Assembly: GCF_910596095.1 (NCBI RefSeq)
Contig: NC_056534.1
Span: 12,905,490 to 12,969,489 of the forward strand
Direction: 5' to 3'
DNA length: 64,000 nucleotides
DNA from: Thunnus maccoyii
Taxonomy: Eukaryota > Chordata > Actinopteri > Scombriformes > Scombridae
Shown here in pieces: positions 14,701 through 25,560 of this stretch. The position numbers and the translations under genes were made by a program. Positions within the stretch are counted from its first letter, which is position 1; each line of letters starts with the position of its first letter. A model generated the notes under the pieces. That model was given only the letters and a program-made list of their open reading frames with translations. It was not told the origin of the DNA and made no database searches.

Positions 14701-15113
14701 AAATACACTTCATTATAACAACAATGTACGTATTGAACTGTGTGAAAATGGCTGCAGAGCCGCTTCTTTGCTTTATCTGATACCCTTGACTACATTTATA
14801 GAAGATAATGAGCTATTATGTTTCATGAAAACGTATCAAAAGTTTATCAACATTTTTTTGTTCACTTATCCCAACCAGTCAGATAAATCTTATTACATAA
14901 TGTGGAATAAAGTGGGCGTTGTCTTCAAGACTTAAGAAAGTAAAAACTTTTATGAGTCATACATTTGCATAAATAACGGACTGTTCCTTCACTAACTGGA
15001 GATTTAATTCATCCGGTGCAGAAAGAAGGAAGAAATTTACGATGTTTCTTTAGATTAATGGAGGCTGGAGGAGGGAAAAAAGTGAAACATGTGAAATGAA
15101 AATGACTCACCAT
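4103..15113 (-). CDS. anxa5: Annexin A5, complete gene (12 coding exons, 317 aa)
   Basis: Calcium-dependent phosphatidylserine-binding protein of the cytosol, inner membrane face and extracellular surface. Coding exons in transcript order: 15111-15113 (ATG only), 11155-11239, 10685-10779, 9450-9563, 8799-8889, 8167-8246, 8005-8055, 6051-6144, 5846-5941, 5683-5741, 4315-4437, 4103-4165. All junctions are GT-AG, the frame closes, and the total is 954 nt, the usual annexin A5 length. Four annexin repeats are visible. Their type II calcium loops read KGLGTD (residues 27-32), GAGTDEK (100-106), QKFGTDEQ (181-188) and GAGTDDD (257-263). The C-terminus is [10 protein letters not shown], close to the LLLLCGEDD end known for annexin A5, which separates it from other annexins. 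The repeat-3 loop has Phe183 where human annexin A5 has Trp187. Whether this is the a or b teleost paralogue cannot be decided here. Confidence 0.95.
4283..4314. repeat. (GT)n at the donor of an anxa5 exon
   Basis: On the sense (minus) strand the donor of exon 4315-4437 reads GTACACACACAC, so the CA array begins inside the splice-donor context. Confidence 0.85.
6460..6610. repeat. Probable interspersed retroposon fragment in anxa5 intron
   Basis: The stretch reads like the 'aaattttattatccca...gaaattc' tail common in teleost SINE/LINE debris, followed by a CA-rich part. Recognised by eye only, with boundaries uncertain. Confidence 0.3.
6955..7560. repeat. Probable interspersed repeat (AAGACGTTTCG family)
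   Basis: Contains CTTGAAGACGTTTCG...CTCATCCAAAAGG...TTCTTCAGTTCT, which I recognise as a very common teleost dispersed repeat. A further block near 7375-7560 may belong to it. The family is not named and the limits are approximate. Confidence 0.4.
8084..8159. repeat. (GAGAG)n pentamer array inside a 111-bp anxa5 intron
   Basis: About fifteen 5-bp units. The intron between exons 8167-8246 and 8005-8055 runs 8056-8166, so roughly two thirds of it is this array. On the sense strand it reads as a (CTCTC)n pyrimidine tract leading towards the acceptor. Confidence 0.95.
8717..8796. repeat. (GT)n microsatellite abutting anxa5 exon 5 donor
   Basis: About 40 GT units with one TATG interruption. On the sense strand the exon 8799-8889 ends CAGG and its donor continues GTAACACACACAC straight into the array. 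Confidence 0.95.
11240..15110 (-). other. anxa5: anxa5 first coding intron (~3.9 kb)
   Basis: No exon-like ORF is supported on either strand. It holds a hAT-like element (11360-11771), a poly(A) run near 12717-12732 and a GA array near 14397-14412. A G-rich patch with GGGGGCGG near 13000-13015 is the only GC-box-like site noticed. Confidence 0.6.
11360..11771. mobile_element. hAT-like non-autonomous element (TAGGGCTGCAAC family)
   Basis: Begins TAGGGCTGCAACT and ends ...TAATCATTTCAGCTCT, with the internal pieces CATCAGAAAAATGTGAAAAATG and CAAATATCTTGTTTTG. These match by eye the widespread teleost family with TAGGGCTGCAACTA termini. It is diverged, and no clear target duplication is left. 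Confidence 0.6.
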
Positions 15114-15158
15114 TTTGACAGTCTTGGATGTTTTTTTTCCACGAGAGGAAAGTTGTGC
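15111..15158 (-). other. anxa5: anxa5 exon 2: 5'UTR plus start codon only
   Basis: On the minus strand the exon follows an acceptor ending AATAG. It carries 45 nt of leader and ends exactly with ATG, immediately before the donor GTGAGT. The next coding exon (11155-11239) begins GCC, giving Met-Ala-Ser-Lys. The initiation codon is thus separated from the rest of the reading frame by an intron of about 3.9 kb. Confidence 0.8.
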
Positions 15159-15428
15159 CTATTAAAGGAAGAAAAACGTTAGTCGGCAACTAAACAAGAC
15201 AAATACTAAACTTTCTCTGAGAACCAGATGTGTTTCATCTAAACATCTGTATTAACTGGGTCTGGTTAGTTTTTAAAGAGTCTCTGATGGTTGTCGTAGT
15301 GTCCAGTCCAGCATGCAGTAGCTGTCACACGGATAGTGGACTGACACGGCTCTTTTGTCGTCCACAGGTGGACCCCGGATGTCCTCACCGCTCACCTGGA
15401 ACAGATGCTACTGAAAACATTTATTTAC

Positions 15429-15610
15429 CTGGAAGTTACAGCTGAGATGAACGAGACGCAACTCGGAGAGCAGACAAAGAGATCCGGCAGAGCAGAAGAG
15501 AGGAAGAGAAGAAGGAGGGACGGCAGAAACACTCTCGGATAAACTTTGCGCCGCGCGCGTGATCGTGTGTGTGTGTGTGTGTGCGCGCGTGCGTGAGCCA
15601 CACCCAGGTG
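15429..15610 (-). promoter_or_regulatory. anxa5: anxa5 non-coding exon 1 and GC-rich proximal promoter
   Basis: A donor (CCAG/GTAAAT on the minus strand) lies at 15429/15428. Upstream, the sequence becomes GC- and CpG-rich with a GCGCGC run near 15550 and a short GT/GCGC repeat at 15562-15595. This suits a TATA-less promoter plus leader exon of the annexin A5 gene. The transcription start is not visible, so the upper boundary is approximate. Confidence 0.55.
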
Positions 15611-15614
15611 CGCA

Positions 15615-18600
15615 CAGACCTGGCACGGCTCTGCTCCTGAAGCCCTCTGGGAAATGTTGTTTTTGATGTTCTGGAGCTACTGTGGATTCAAACAGGGAGC
15701 TGTAGTTTTAAAAAAAAAATAAAAAAGAGGAGAAGTTTTTTAAAAGTTCTTGTTTCATATTAAAGCAGATGTGCATTTCAGTATGTGGCGTCCAGGGACC
15801 CCCGGGGGTCCTTGAGGGGGTTCCAGGGGTCCCCAGCAAAAAAGGGGAATCATTTATTTTCACTATAATTCCATCAATAAGTAACACAATGACTGAATGT
15901 ATGACTATTTTGGTCATGGGTTTCATACACTTTCTATAATAAAACATCTAAAAGCAAAAATCTTATCAGATGGGGGACCGTGGTCTAATTTGTGTCAGTT
16001 TAGGGGTCCGCGAGGTGAAAAAGTTTGAGAACCACTGCTTTAGAGAATAATTTAAAGGGTTGTTCAAATGTTTTTCAGCTCAAGAAAATGTATATAGAAA
16101 TAATATTAGACTATATGAAGTTGACAAATTATAGCTTCTCTTAGTTTGTAGTAAATGATCTTTTTTTTCATGTTGGTTGTAAGTAATATTTGTTAATCAA
16201 CTGGAATCTATTTCTATTGTTTAGATATTTTAAACAATAGATTTCTTTTTCTTCTCCCTGCTCCTTTTCAGTCCTGGAATGTGTAGAAGGAAATTGAATT
16301 GCATTTTGTTCATGAATTGCATATTATCTGGAGCTGTGCATCGACATGAGCGGAACAAATGAATGAAATGAAATATTGCAAATGTCATTATGACAGGCTT
16401 CACCCTATCAGCTATGAACAGAAGGCCTACCACTCTGTGTACAGACAGTGGGTTTATCAGAGCTTATTTGCTGAAAACAGCTGCCTGCTGCTAATAATGG
16501 AAACAAATGCTATAAAACCAAAATAATGAGCTGAAAGATGTTAAAATGCCCCCATTGTGCTGAGGAGAACGCTGGCTGATCATTCTCTGTGGATTCATCA
16601 TCACGAGAGGACTTTTTCACATTACCCATAGTCATCTGATCCGTTGTTAATAAAATATTGATTAGTGCAGCTTTAAGGTCCATACATCACTCTGACAGTC
16701 AACAGGACGTTGTGTGTGACATTTGCTCACACCCACAAGTTTAACTCTGCTCTCTCAGGGTAAATATCCAAGTGACACTGTGTACTTTGGACATATTATG
16801 TGTGTCAGACTGTGTATGAGCATTAAATTAGGAATGATAATCATTTATATAGCATTTATATTAAGTTGAAGAGAGTGAAAGAAAGATAAACTGAGACAAA
16901 GTATGTGCTTCTTGTGGCTTTAACTGCCAGAAATAATTGACTTGGTTGAGGGTGAAGTTACTAATGAAGCAACTCACTATTGAAGCAGTGTTTTCATGGC
17001 TACTAGACACTGCTAATAGAAACAGGATATTTTCAAGTATTTTAAGTTTGCTATCATTTATTCTCTCTAAAATACTGACTCACTTCTGTGACTGGAATAA
17101 CTGTGACCAAAGGCCAACCAGTGTCTAAGAACAAAGGTTAAACTGAACACCACCAATGCAATAATCTGTAGTGACAGTAGTGGGCGCCCTACATATGGAC
17201 TCTAGTGCCAAACTAGAGTGTGCATTTCCTGAAGAAAACGCTGATTGCTGAAAGCTGATTAAACTGCCAGCTGTTGCAAGCTGCTGCTACAAGCTGCTGC
17301 TCCACCAACCCCTTGTTTTGATGTTGTAACGCCACCTACATGTGAAGCTGTACGAAAGTCACATGTGTTACATAATGCAGCAAGTGAGTAAAGTGCATAT
17401 CTGTCTTCATCATGGTTTGAAATGTTTGAATGTTGATCAAACAGAAAACCATCTGACTTGCACCAGCCGACTTGTCTGACAGTCCCTCGTGTCCTGTGGC
17501 TCGAGTCTTGTTCCAAAGTGGTGAAACAGCTTAAAGGTTTTATTCTCCGAGCTGTTGGATCAGTCTGCCTGAAGATCTGAAAGCAGCTGAAAGTGTTGAT
17601 ATCTTAAAACTTAAAACCCTCCCTTTTTTGCCTGACTTTTGATCAGAATATTTTATTACCATTATTTATTTTATTTAATCATTTATTTTAATGTATTCAT
17701 GTTTAAACCTATTTTATCTATTTTAATTGACATTGTCTTTTTATTAGTTCAATCTAATTTGGATTTAATTTCTTTTTAGATCTATTTTACTGTTTTTATT
17801 ATTATTCTTTTTTTTCCACGCGTGCATTAGTTTCAACATCAGTCAATTATATTAGTCCCAATCATTTGTACTGTTTACATTTGTCCTCTCTTATTATCAA
17901 GTTGTCATCTGTAAAGCGTTTTGAATTGCACTAACCTGTCTGAAAGGTGCCATATAAAGAAAGTTTGATTGATTGAGTTTAAATTACTTAGCTGGGTAAT
18001 TTGTTAGTAATTATTTCTTTATTATTTCTTGTGTGTGTGTCTGTCTGTCTGTCTGTCTGTGCATGTTATTTAGAATTCTAGCCTTTTCCAAAGCCTCCTG
18101 GTTTGCTCCTCTTACCTCATTGGGACTCTTATTTTCAAAGTTTACCAATCTTATGTGCTCTTTTCGAGGAGATTTTCAAAATGTCGGCACCGGAGATGAA
18201 CCGAGCATTAATATGATATATAGCAGAGGTATTCAGTCTTTATGAAGCAGTTAACACTGACAACACAGAACATAACACAGAGTAAAGCCCATGTTTGTAT
18301 GAAATATTTGTCTATACGCGTTATAAAGACGAGAGGTGTAATCAGTAAAGTGGACAAACCTGTGTGGTTCTGTTGGGCTTCATGTACAGTTTGTGGGGGA
18401 CAGACAGAGGAGATGCAGTGAATATCTGAAGATTATTATATCAACAATGAGGACTGTTGCTTGTTTCAGCCACTGTAATCAATAACACTGTGTGTGAGAG
18501 TGATGATGAGCCCCTGTAGGAGAGGACGTAATGGCTGATAAGATCTCAAAAACTATAATTGCTATATATATTTACATTTTGAGAGAGAGGAGGCTTGTGG

Positions 18601-18950
18601 CAACATTTTAAGGTATGATATGTGCTTGAGGAGTTAAAATTGTGGGAGTTAGAAGGAGTTTTTTTTCTGGTCTAAAAGAATCTCTGCTATCCCCTCTGAT
18701 CACATGACATACTGATGAGGTCTGAAAACTGCAGTAAAAGCCCTCACTTTAGACTTAAATTGCTCCAAAAATACAGAAGGTATCACAACACAAAATACAA
18801 CTTTGAAAATCCAAAGTTTTGTTAATGTTTTAAGGTTTGAATGGGGTCTATAGGATAAGAAATGTCTGAGCAGTTGAGTTTCAAATTTACAAAGTTGCAG
18901 CAGTGGAAAACATCCCAAAACAGAATGTGGAATAACAAAGAACGAAGAGG
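15615..18950. other. Intergenic region upstream of anxa5
   Basis: No supported gene. It contains a hAT-like fragment (15779-16037) and a short TCTG array near 18040-18060. ORFs are short and lack domain or splice evidence. Confidence 0.6.
15779..16037 (-). mobile_element. hAT-like MITE fragment ending in GTTTGAGAACCACTG
   Basis: Read on the minus strand it starts CAGTGGTTCTCAAACTTTTT followed by CACCTCGCGGACCCC, the terminal inverted repeat of a very common animal hAT-derived non-autonomous family. The other end is a GGGGGTCC-rich segment. It has no coding capacity. Confidence 0.6.
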
Positions 18951-18954
18951 ACTA

Positions 18955-19264
18955 AAGGTCAATTTGGCAACTGCAGTCTGTTTTTACTTCAGATGATGTG
19001 AAGGCAAAAAACAAGCATGTGCTGCCTGAATCTTGCAAGACACACGTGGATTGGTAACAATATTGTTTTAATATTTCTCTTCATTATAAACAAAACAATG
19101 CATCGCTTTATGAGCACTAATATTTCACACCAGTGTACTATACAATAAACTATATATCAGGACAGGCAGTTCTGAAGAGCCTTAAATTAAATGCTTTAAC
19201 CTGTATGAGAAAACTACAACATGTGTGAATGTCTAAAGTTAATATATTACAGGGTGAAATATCA
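18955..19264. repeat. Dispersed direct repeat, copy C1
   Basis: Near-identical to 23771-24026 in the same orientation. The shared stretch runs from GGTCAA(A)TTTGGCAACTG to TAATATATTACAGGG. C1 retains about 60 bp near 18980-19040 that C2 lacks. Confidence 0.85.
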
Positions 19265-20165
19265 ACAATCACACAATAAACAGAGCGAAGAACAAAGTGT
19301 GCTGCACCTGCAGTATTGTTTCTGCAATGGATACTGTTCATTCTTTTGCCTTCTGTGTTGGCATGAAAGGAATCTTCATGTCATGCAAATAAAACACAGA
19401 GTGAACTGAACTGAAAGCCCAGAGATCAATTTCAACAAAGAGACTAAACATTTCAACAACGAGAGTGAAAGATAGGGCCAGAATGTGGGTTCAACAATTA
19501 TAAAACACACATATATAGTTTTATAAAATTAGGCTAATTCAAATTTTAATAGATTACACAACAAATTGAAGAACAACAAAAGTGTGAAAGTTCATTCTTG
19601 ACCTTGGAAGCAGAATTATGCCAAAAAATGTCCACACAAAGTCCACAAACCACATCTCATGCTCTTCATATCACATCCGTTGGTTATGTGACGACAACTC
19701 TCTGCATGACAACAGAGCAAAATCCTTCCACTGATGAAGAACAAGAGATGTGGTTTAAAGCTCCCTATAAAGAAAACATAAGTGAACTTTATGTTATGAT
19801 TTATTTTTTGGTCTGACACCATTTTTACTGATTGAGTTTTTACTAGAAAACACAAAAACTGAAACTGAAAAACTGAACTGAAAACCGACATAAAATACAT
19901 CCAATGTGTGGTCAAAACTGTAACATCATGATAATAGTGTGAATCTAAACAGATCAGCTGTAAATGAAGATAGAGACCCTCTGAAAACTTTGCCCTACTT
20001 TTGCATCATTACAGAAGAAAAACATCTCAAACATTATGCTGCCATATAGATGAAATATTTATAATGTTACAGATTCATGAAACGAACTCAAACACACAGG
20101 CGTCTAAGTACATCTGCACATAAACTGTCTGTTTTGAGGTAGCAGGTGAAGGTCACAGTGTGTCG

Positions 20166-20354
20166 TCACTTTCTGTATCTGTAGCGTTGTGACTCTTGAA
20201 GTAAGAACCAGAGTAACAGCGTAAGCAGTGCACTGAGAAACACAAACAGACAAAAATACACCATTATGCTCCATCCCCAACATGCAGGTAAAGGAGGCTC
20301 TCCACCGACCCCCACAAATGTTGCAGGTAGGGGCATGTTGGTGTGCACGGGCAT
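20166..20354 (-). CDS. smim43: Small single-pass membrane protein, candidate Smim43/Nemep
   Basis: An ORF of 62 codons starting MPVHTNMPLP. Met7 (-3 A) has better initiation context than Met1, giving 56 residues if used. Residues 1-25 are Pro/Gly-rich with no charged cluster. A hydrophobic segment of about 25 residues follows, beginning WGWSIMVYFCLFVFL, then the polar tail QESQRYRYRK. It lies about 5 kb upstream of anxa5 on the same strand, the position and orientation I recall for human SMIM43 (TMEM155, ~63 aa) relative to ANXA5. The membrane segment also keeps the W-x6-Y-x2-LF-x-FL spacing I recall for that protein. Naming is by inference. It could instead be the last exon of an unrelated membrane protein or a chance ORF. 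Confidence 0.5.
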   Translation of the reverse strand: MPVHTNMPLPATFVGVGGEPPLPACWGWSIMVYFCLFVFLSALLTLLLWFLLQESQRYRYRK

Positions 20355-20851
20355 CAAATGTCTGAACTAATTTCCTCTAATTGCTTGTTGACTAGGAGAT
20401 GATACGTGGACTTCAGTGCTGGTGATGTACAGCACTTCCATTAAGGTTTCCCAGTTCTGTTGTCCGCCAAGTGAATCTTCAGGGGACCACTGTCATCCAC
20501 TGAAGCCCCTGCATGAGTACAGAGTTTTGTATTTCAAAAAGCCATCTGTAGCAGGAAATAATGACTGCAATCAACTTTCTTTTCAGTCAAATAAAAGAGC
20601 AAAGATTGTGATCATATAGCAACAAGTCTGATAGCAATTTTGTCTCAGAGTGTGATTGAATACCTTATGAGCACGATTCATGATGTTCTCTGTCATCTGA
20701 CTGCTTCATCCACATCTGAAATGCAATCAGAGAAAAATCAAAAGACGAAATAAAGATGGAGTTCTCTCCTCGCTTCTCTTCTTCTTCTTTTGACCACTGC
20801 CTTACTGTTGTTCGCCTCTTTTTAAACCCACCCAAACATGCACCCTTTAAA

Positions 20852-20934
20852 CAGACAAACAGATGGACACACTTAGAATAAATCAACAGCTACCCATATC
20901 TCTGTAACCTATGAACTTATCAACCTACAGTCAA

Positions 20935-21000
<66 letters not shown>

Positions 21001-21540
21001 CCACTGACTTTATCCTGCAGGTATGTATGATCGATAACTCTTGCAGTGGTCTATCTTCACTTCTGATTCTTCTAACCCTAACCCACCCTGCACTAATAAA
21101 ACATTCATGTAGCTACAGTGCAACATTATGCATTTTGAAAATCTAGAGCCAACTGACACATTTATAGAGTACTTAGGGTATAAATAATCAAATCACAGTA
21201 ATTTCCACTCGCTACATATGCATTAAAGAAAGCTGAGCTGTTAAAATTACTGTTTTGCTGAATACATTATGTGAATAAAGTGTGGTAAAGGCAATAAGTT
21301 TATTTGAAAGGCCCTTTTAGTCATGGTCTCAAAGGCTTCAATAAATTAAAATGAGACATTTCATTGTGAGACCTTTAATAATAACAGTCAAATCTCTAAT
21401 GAACATAAAAACCTTGTGAAGGACCTCATAGAGGGGCGCCCTCATTCTGGGACTGTCAGGCATTAAATAAGTGCTCAGCAGGCAGAATACAGTATTCAAA
21501 AAGAATAAAAATATAGCAAAAAGTATACAATAACAAATGT
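20852..21540. repeat. Tandem duplication, copy A (~690 bp)
   Basis: Aligns by eye with 21551-23052. It shares AATCAACAGCTACCCATATC, a TC/AC microsatellite, CAGCCACTGACTT, TATGATCGATAACTC, GAGCCAACTGACACATTTA, CTGGGACTGTCAGGCATTAA and the final ACAATAACAAATG. Copy A is uninterrupted. No coding function is apparent. The similar hydrophobic minus-strand ORFs in the two copies follow from the duplication. Confidence 0.85.
20936..20999. repeat. (TC)n(AC)n compound microsatellite, copy A
   Basis: A CTCTCT run followed directly by ACACAC. It is part of the duplicated unit and reappears at 21646-21709. Confidence 0.95.
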
Positions 21541-21644
21541 ATCGATTAAGCAGACAGAAAGACAAATGGACACAATAAATCAATGAATAAATCAACAGCT
21601 ACCCATATCTCTCTGACCTATGAACTCATCAATCCACAACCAAC

Positions 21645-21645
<1 letters not shown>

Positions 21646-21709
<64 letters not shown>
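21646..21709. repeat. (TC)n(AC)n compound microsatellite, copy B
   Basis: Counterpart of 20936-20999, with the same CTCTCT to ACACAC order. Confidence 0.95.
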
Positions 21710-21712
<3 letters not shown>

Positions 21713-22159
21713 GCCACTGACTTCACCTTGCAGGCCAGGTAAGTATGATCGATAACTCCCTCAGTCGAGCTATCTTCACTTCTGATTGAGACATATTTTT
21801 AAACTCCACCCTGCATGAATAAAACATGCATGTTGTGCTGCAGCTGCAGTGCAACACTAAGAGCCAACTGACACATTTAACATATCTAATTTATAGAATA
21901 TACTGAAGTCATATAATCAAATTACAGCAATTTCCACTTGCTACATATGCATAAAAGAAATGTTGTGTTATTGAAATTGTTATTGTTTCCAAATAAATAA
22001 ATAAATGATGTGATTAAAAGTCTGGTAAAGCCAATTAGTTGATCTGGAAAAGCCCTTTTAGTCAAGGCTTCATCTATTTTATGAAACAGTAAATTAAAAT
22101 GACACACCCATCCTTAGACTATTGATAATAACAGACAAATCTTTAATGAAAACAACATG

Positions 22160-22917
22160 GACGTCATAGTCCTTTCCCAGTCTGGCTCTGTGTCCCTCCA
22201 CCAGTTCACCAGATGCCCTCAGATTTTTTCCCTATTTGTTGAACTGGATTTAGTGGGAGAAGGCCCTACAGGAAATTGAAGTCCGCTTTCAAACTGGTTG
22301 TTTACTTAAGCAAATGTGACTGAGGACTGTTGTTCGCTACACACTGATCCTCATAGAAACTAAGAGCAAAAGTGAACTCAGACAGTCAGAGCAACAGTTG
22401 TCTTTCAGTCCTTTTTTTGTTGTTACACGCAGGCCGACTAACTTATTGTTTCATGTTTATGTCAACAGCAATGTATGTTTGAGCTCCTTAAAGACCCTTT
22501 AAAGGTTGTCAATGTTACGTTGAGATGTCTTTGCTGTTTCTGCTCAGTTTGACTTGTGTATTTAAGTTATATTCATGTGTATTCTGGGTTTTTGGTTTTC
22601 AGTTTGCTCTGTGTTTTTCCTCCTGTGTTTCCATCCTGCTTTTCCCTCCACACCTGCCCTGCTCCCTGTGTCTTCCCAGAACAATCAGCTCCCAGCTGGC
22701 CCTCATGTCTTGCCACCTGTTCCTTGTTGTGTCATTCGTTCAGTTTGCATTTAATTCCTGGTTTTCAGTTCAGTCTTGTTGGATCCTTTGTTCTGTTCTG
22801 TTCGATTTTGTTTTGCTGTGCCTGGACGCCTGAATCTTTATTAAAGAGATATTCTTTAGCACATTCTGGCTGCTGCGTCCTGCATTTGCGTCCATCTCCT
22901 GCTCCTCTTCCTGACAA
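22160..22917 (+). mobile_element. Inserted retroelement-like sequence inside copy B
   Basis: The limits come from comparison with copy A. The right half (22540-22913) matches by eye a common teleost family whose end reads GGACGCCTGAATC...CTGCGTCCTGCATTTG...TCCTGACA. A partially related copy is at 33662-33955. ATGG occurs at both edges and may be a short target duplication. The element class (LTR fragment or other retroposon) is not settled. ORFs inside it look non-coding. Confidence 0.55.
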
Positions 22918-23770
22918 TGGAAACCTTGTGAAGGATGTCGCAGAGGGGGCGCCCTCGTTCTGGGACTGTCAGGCATTAAATAAGGGCTCAGCAGACAGAA
23001 TACCGTATGCAAAAAGAATAAACATGTAGCGAAAAGAATACAATAACAAATGGAAACATGACAAAATGCAAAGAACAAATGATTATCATATATCAAAGCT
23101 AAATCAGATACCACCATCACTGCTCTCATATTGATCATCATGAGAGCAAATAGGTTTATGTTTCTACAGGAGGAGGAAGTAAGAGTGAAGAGCCACATAA
23201 TCACAACCTGGAAAACATGAAGACAAGAAAGACTACCCTTCACACAGAACACTCATTTACCATTGTGTGTGTTCACACACAGCATGGGCACAAATATGAC
23301 ATCATTTACACACTTGATTATTCTCATTGACACAGACACGTACCAACATGAACAATCAGGTTCTCAGACAGACAGACCGTTAAACTTTCAAAAACACATC
23401 AAGGTGAACAAGCAGTTGCACAAGAACTGGGAAAACAAGACACATAAATTTATATCTAACTGCCTTGAAACCAGACTACAAGTGGTACTAACTGACCAGT
23501 CCAAATGAAGAGTGATTTTTGTTCTCTCTTAAAAACTAATAGATGAGAAGATCAATACCTCTCTCATATCTATCTCTATGAAACACAAAGCTACAGCCGG
23601 GAGACTGTAATCTTAGCTTCACAAAGACTCTGTTATCACAGTGACAACAAGACTCACTGTTAAAGTCACTGCTGGCAGCAAAGAAACAGTCCCTTTCAAT
23701 GTGAGACTATTAATTTAAGCCTGCATTTAACGCTTTTATATGATAATATGGCACAATAGCGGTGGACTGA

Positions 23771-24026
23771 GGTCAAATTTGGCAACTGGATCTTGCAAAA
23801 CACATGCGGATTAGTAACAATATCGTTTTAATATTTCTGTTCATTATAAACAAAACAATGAATCACTTCATGAGCACTAATATTTCACACCAGTGCACTA
23901 TACAATAAACTCTATATCAGGACAGGCAGTTCTGAAGGGCCTTAAATTTAATGCTTTAACCTGTATGAGAAAACTACAACATGTGTAAATATTTAAAGTT
24001 AATATATTACAGGGGAAAATATCAGA
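23771..24026. repeat. Dispersed direct repeat, copy C2
   Basis: Second copy of the C1 sequence, about 4.8 kb away and in the same orientation. Mostly substitutions, plus the ~60-bp deletion relative to C1. Confidence 0.85.
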
Positions 24027-24029
24027 GAG

Positions 24030-25560
24030 AGCTTTAAAGACATCAGTAGAATTTGAACATGAAATCACAATCACAACACTGGGGTTGTTCCAAAAAATTA
24101 AGGAATTGTGAGAAAAAGCTTTGCTCCTTGCAGTTTTGATCCTGCTTGCTGGAACTGATGGGTAACCAGCACATTGAACTTAGAATATATGCATATATAT
24201 GTATGCTAGTACGGTGCGCTGAAGCATGATTACAGCAAGTTTGTATTTATTTTCCATTCCAATTTTAAAAGATTTCATTTTCCCATGATGGAAAATTCAT
24301 CTTATGTGATCAGAACTTATATCTATCCTCTTTTCTTATCTCCAAAACTGTGAGGAAACACTGGATTCATCCTTATGTAAATTAAAACCCACTGTACAGT
24401 CTATGATTACCATAAAGTCAGTTACTGCGCCCTTTTTTAGCTCCATATATTCAAAATATTCCAAATGTCTGATGCATCGACGGTATGTAAAGGTCTTTGA
24501 ACAGTTTATGGTTTGATGTTGCAAAGAACATACATTTTAGATATTTTGACAAAAAAATGTTCACTGTCATTCTTTCATGATTAAAAAATAATTTAATTTA
24601 ATGCTCTGAAATACTTGTTTTTGTTTCATATTGGAGGTGCAACTATTTCTGTGTCTCCATTGTAGTTGTATCTTATACAAGAACAAAAGTAATTCATTGT
24701 TGTCCCATTATTGGATGTTAAAAATAAATTACAGTGAGTCAGTAATACTGTATTGTGTACCTCAAGTGTACTTCCTGCACTACCACAGTCAGGGCATTGT
24801 CTTTTGGCAGTTGTGTGTGGGTCAAATGCAGCTATATTACGGGGAGAGGGAAGTCCACAGACATCCTTAAATTACTGGAGGTTACATGCTGCCTGTAGGT
24901 CTACACAGGAACCAAATCTGATACAGATAATCCAGGCAGCAGTAACAACAGCAATTAGTATAGAGTAAACAGGAGGACTGTAATTAGCAGCAGCTATAGT
25001 TGCCATGGCTCACTTCCAAAACTTAACAGACACACATTAACACAACACATTAACAAATTAGAAAACACAACAACAAAAAGAAAAGCACATTGACATTTTA
25101 AAAACAAAAAAAACAAAAAGAAAAACACATTTCACAAAACAAAACAAAACAGAAAACACAAAAACACAGAAATTTTTAAAGAAATAATAATAAAATATTT
25201 AAAAAAAAAAAAAAAAATTAAAAAATTATTTCCCTGACTTATTAACATCTGATCTATGAGAAATTTAAAAAAATATATATTTTAATAATCGTTCAACTGG
25301 TACCCAAAAGTCCACAAAAGTCCAGTAACCAGAACCATTTTGATAGGGGTGAATAATACGTCACATATTTCTTTCTAGAAAGAACGTGTTCACCAGACTG
25401 ATGTGTCATTCGGTGGTGTGATTTAACTTAAATCTGCTTTTTAATCAGGATATAATGCGCTTTCTAGGGTGTCACCGAATAGCTAAACGTGTAGAAAATA
25501 AAATTTAACGCATAAATCTGTCAAATACTTGTCAGAAAGCCCTTTTAAATCTGGACACCA
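24030..25560. other. Intergenic region 5' of uchl1
   Basis: AT-rich and non-coding by eye. An A-rich, CACA/AAAC-type simple region runs 25050-25220 with a poly(A) run at 25200-25217. No ORF here has family resemblance. Confidence 0.6.

Larger units (their letters stand above)
21551..23052. repeat. Tandem duplication, copy B, split by an insertion
   Basis: The left part (21551-22159) and right part (22918-23052) together align with copy A. The continuous segment of A around 21400-21415 corresponds to the two edges of B, with about 760 bp of unrelated sequence between them. Confidence 0.8.

Noticed and set aside
21338..23252. Paired hydrophobic minus-strand ORFs resembling membrane proteins
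   Set aside because: They are similar only because they lie in copies A and B of the tandem duplication. No splice or start evidence, and copy B's ORF runs into the inserted repeat.
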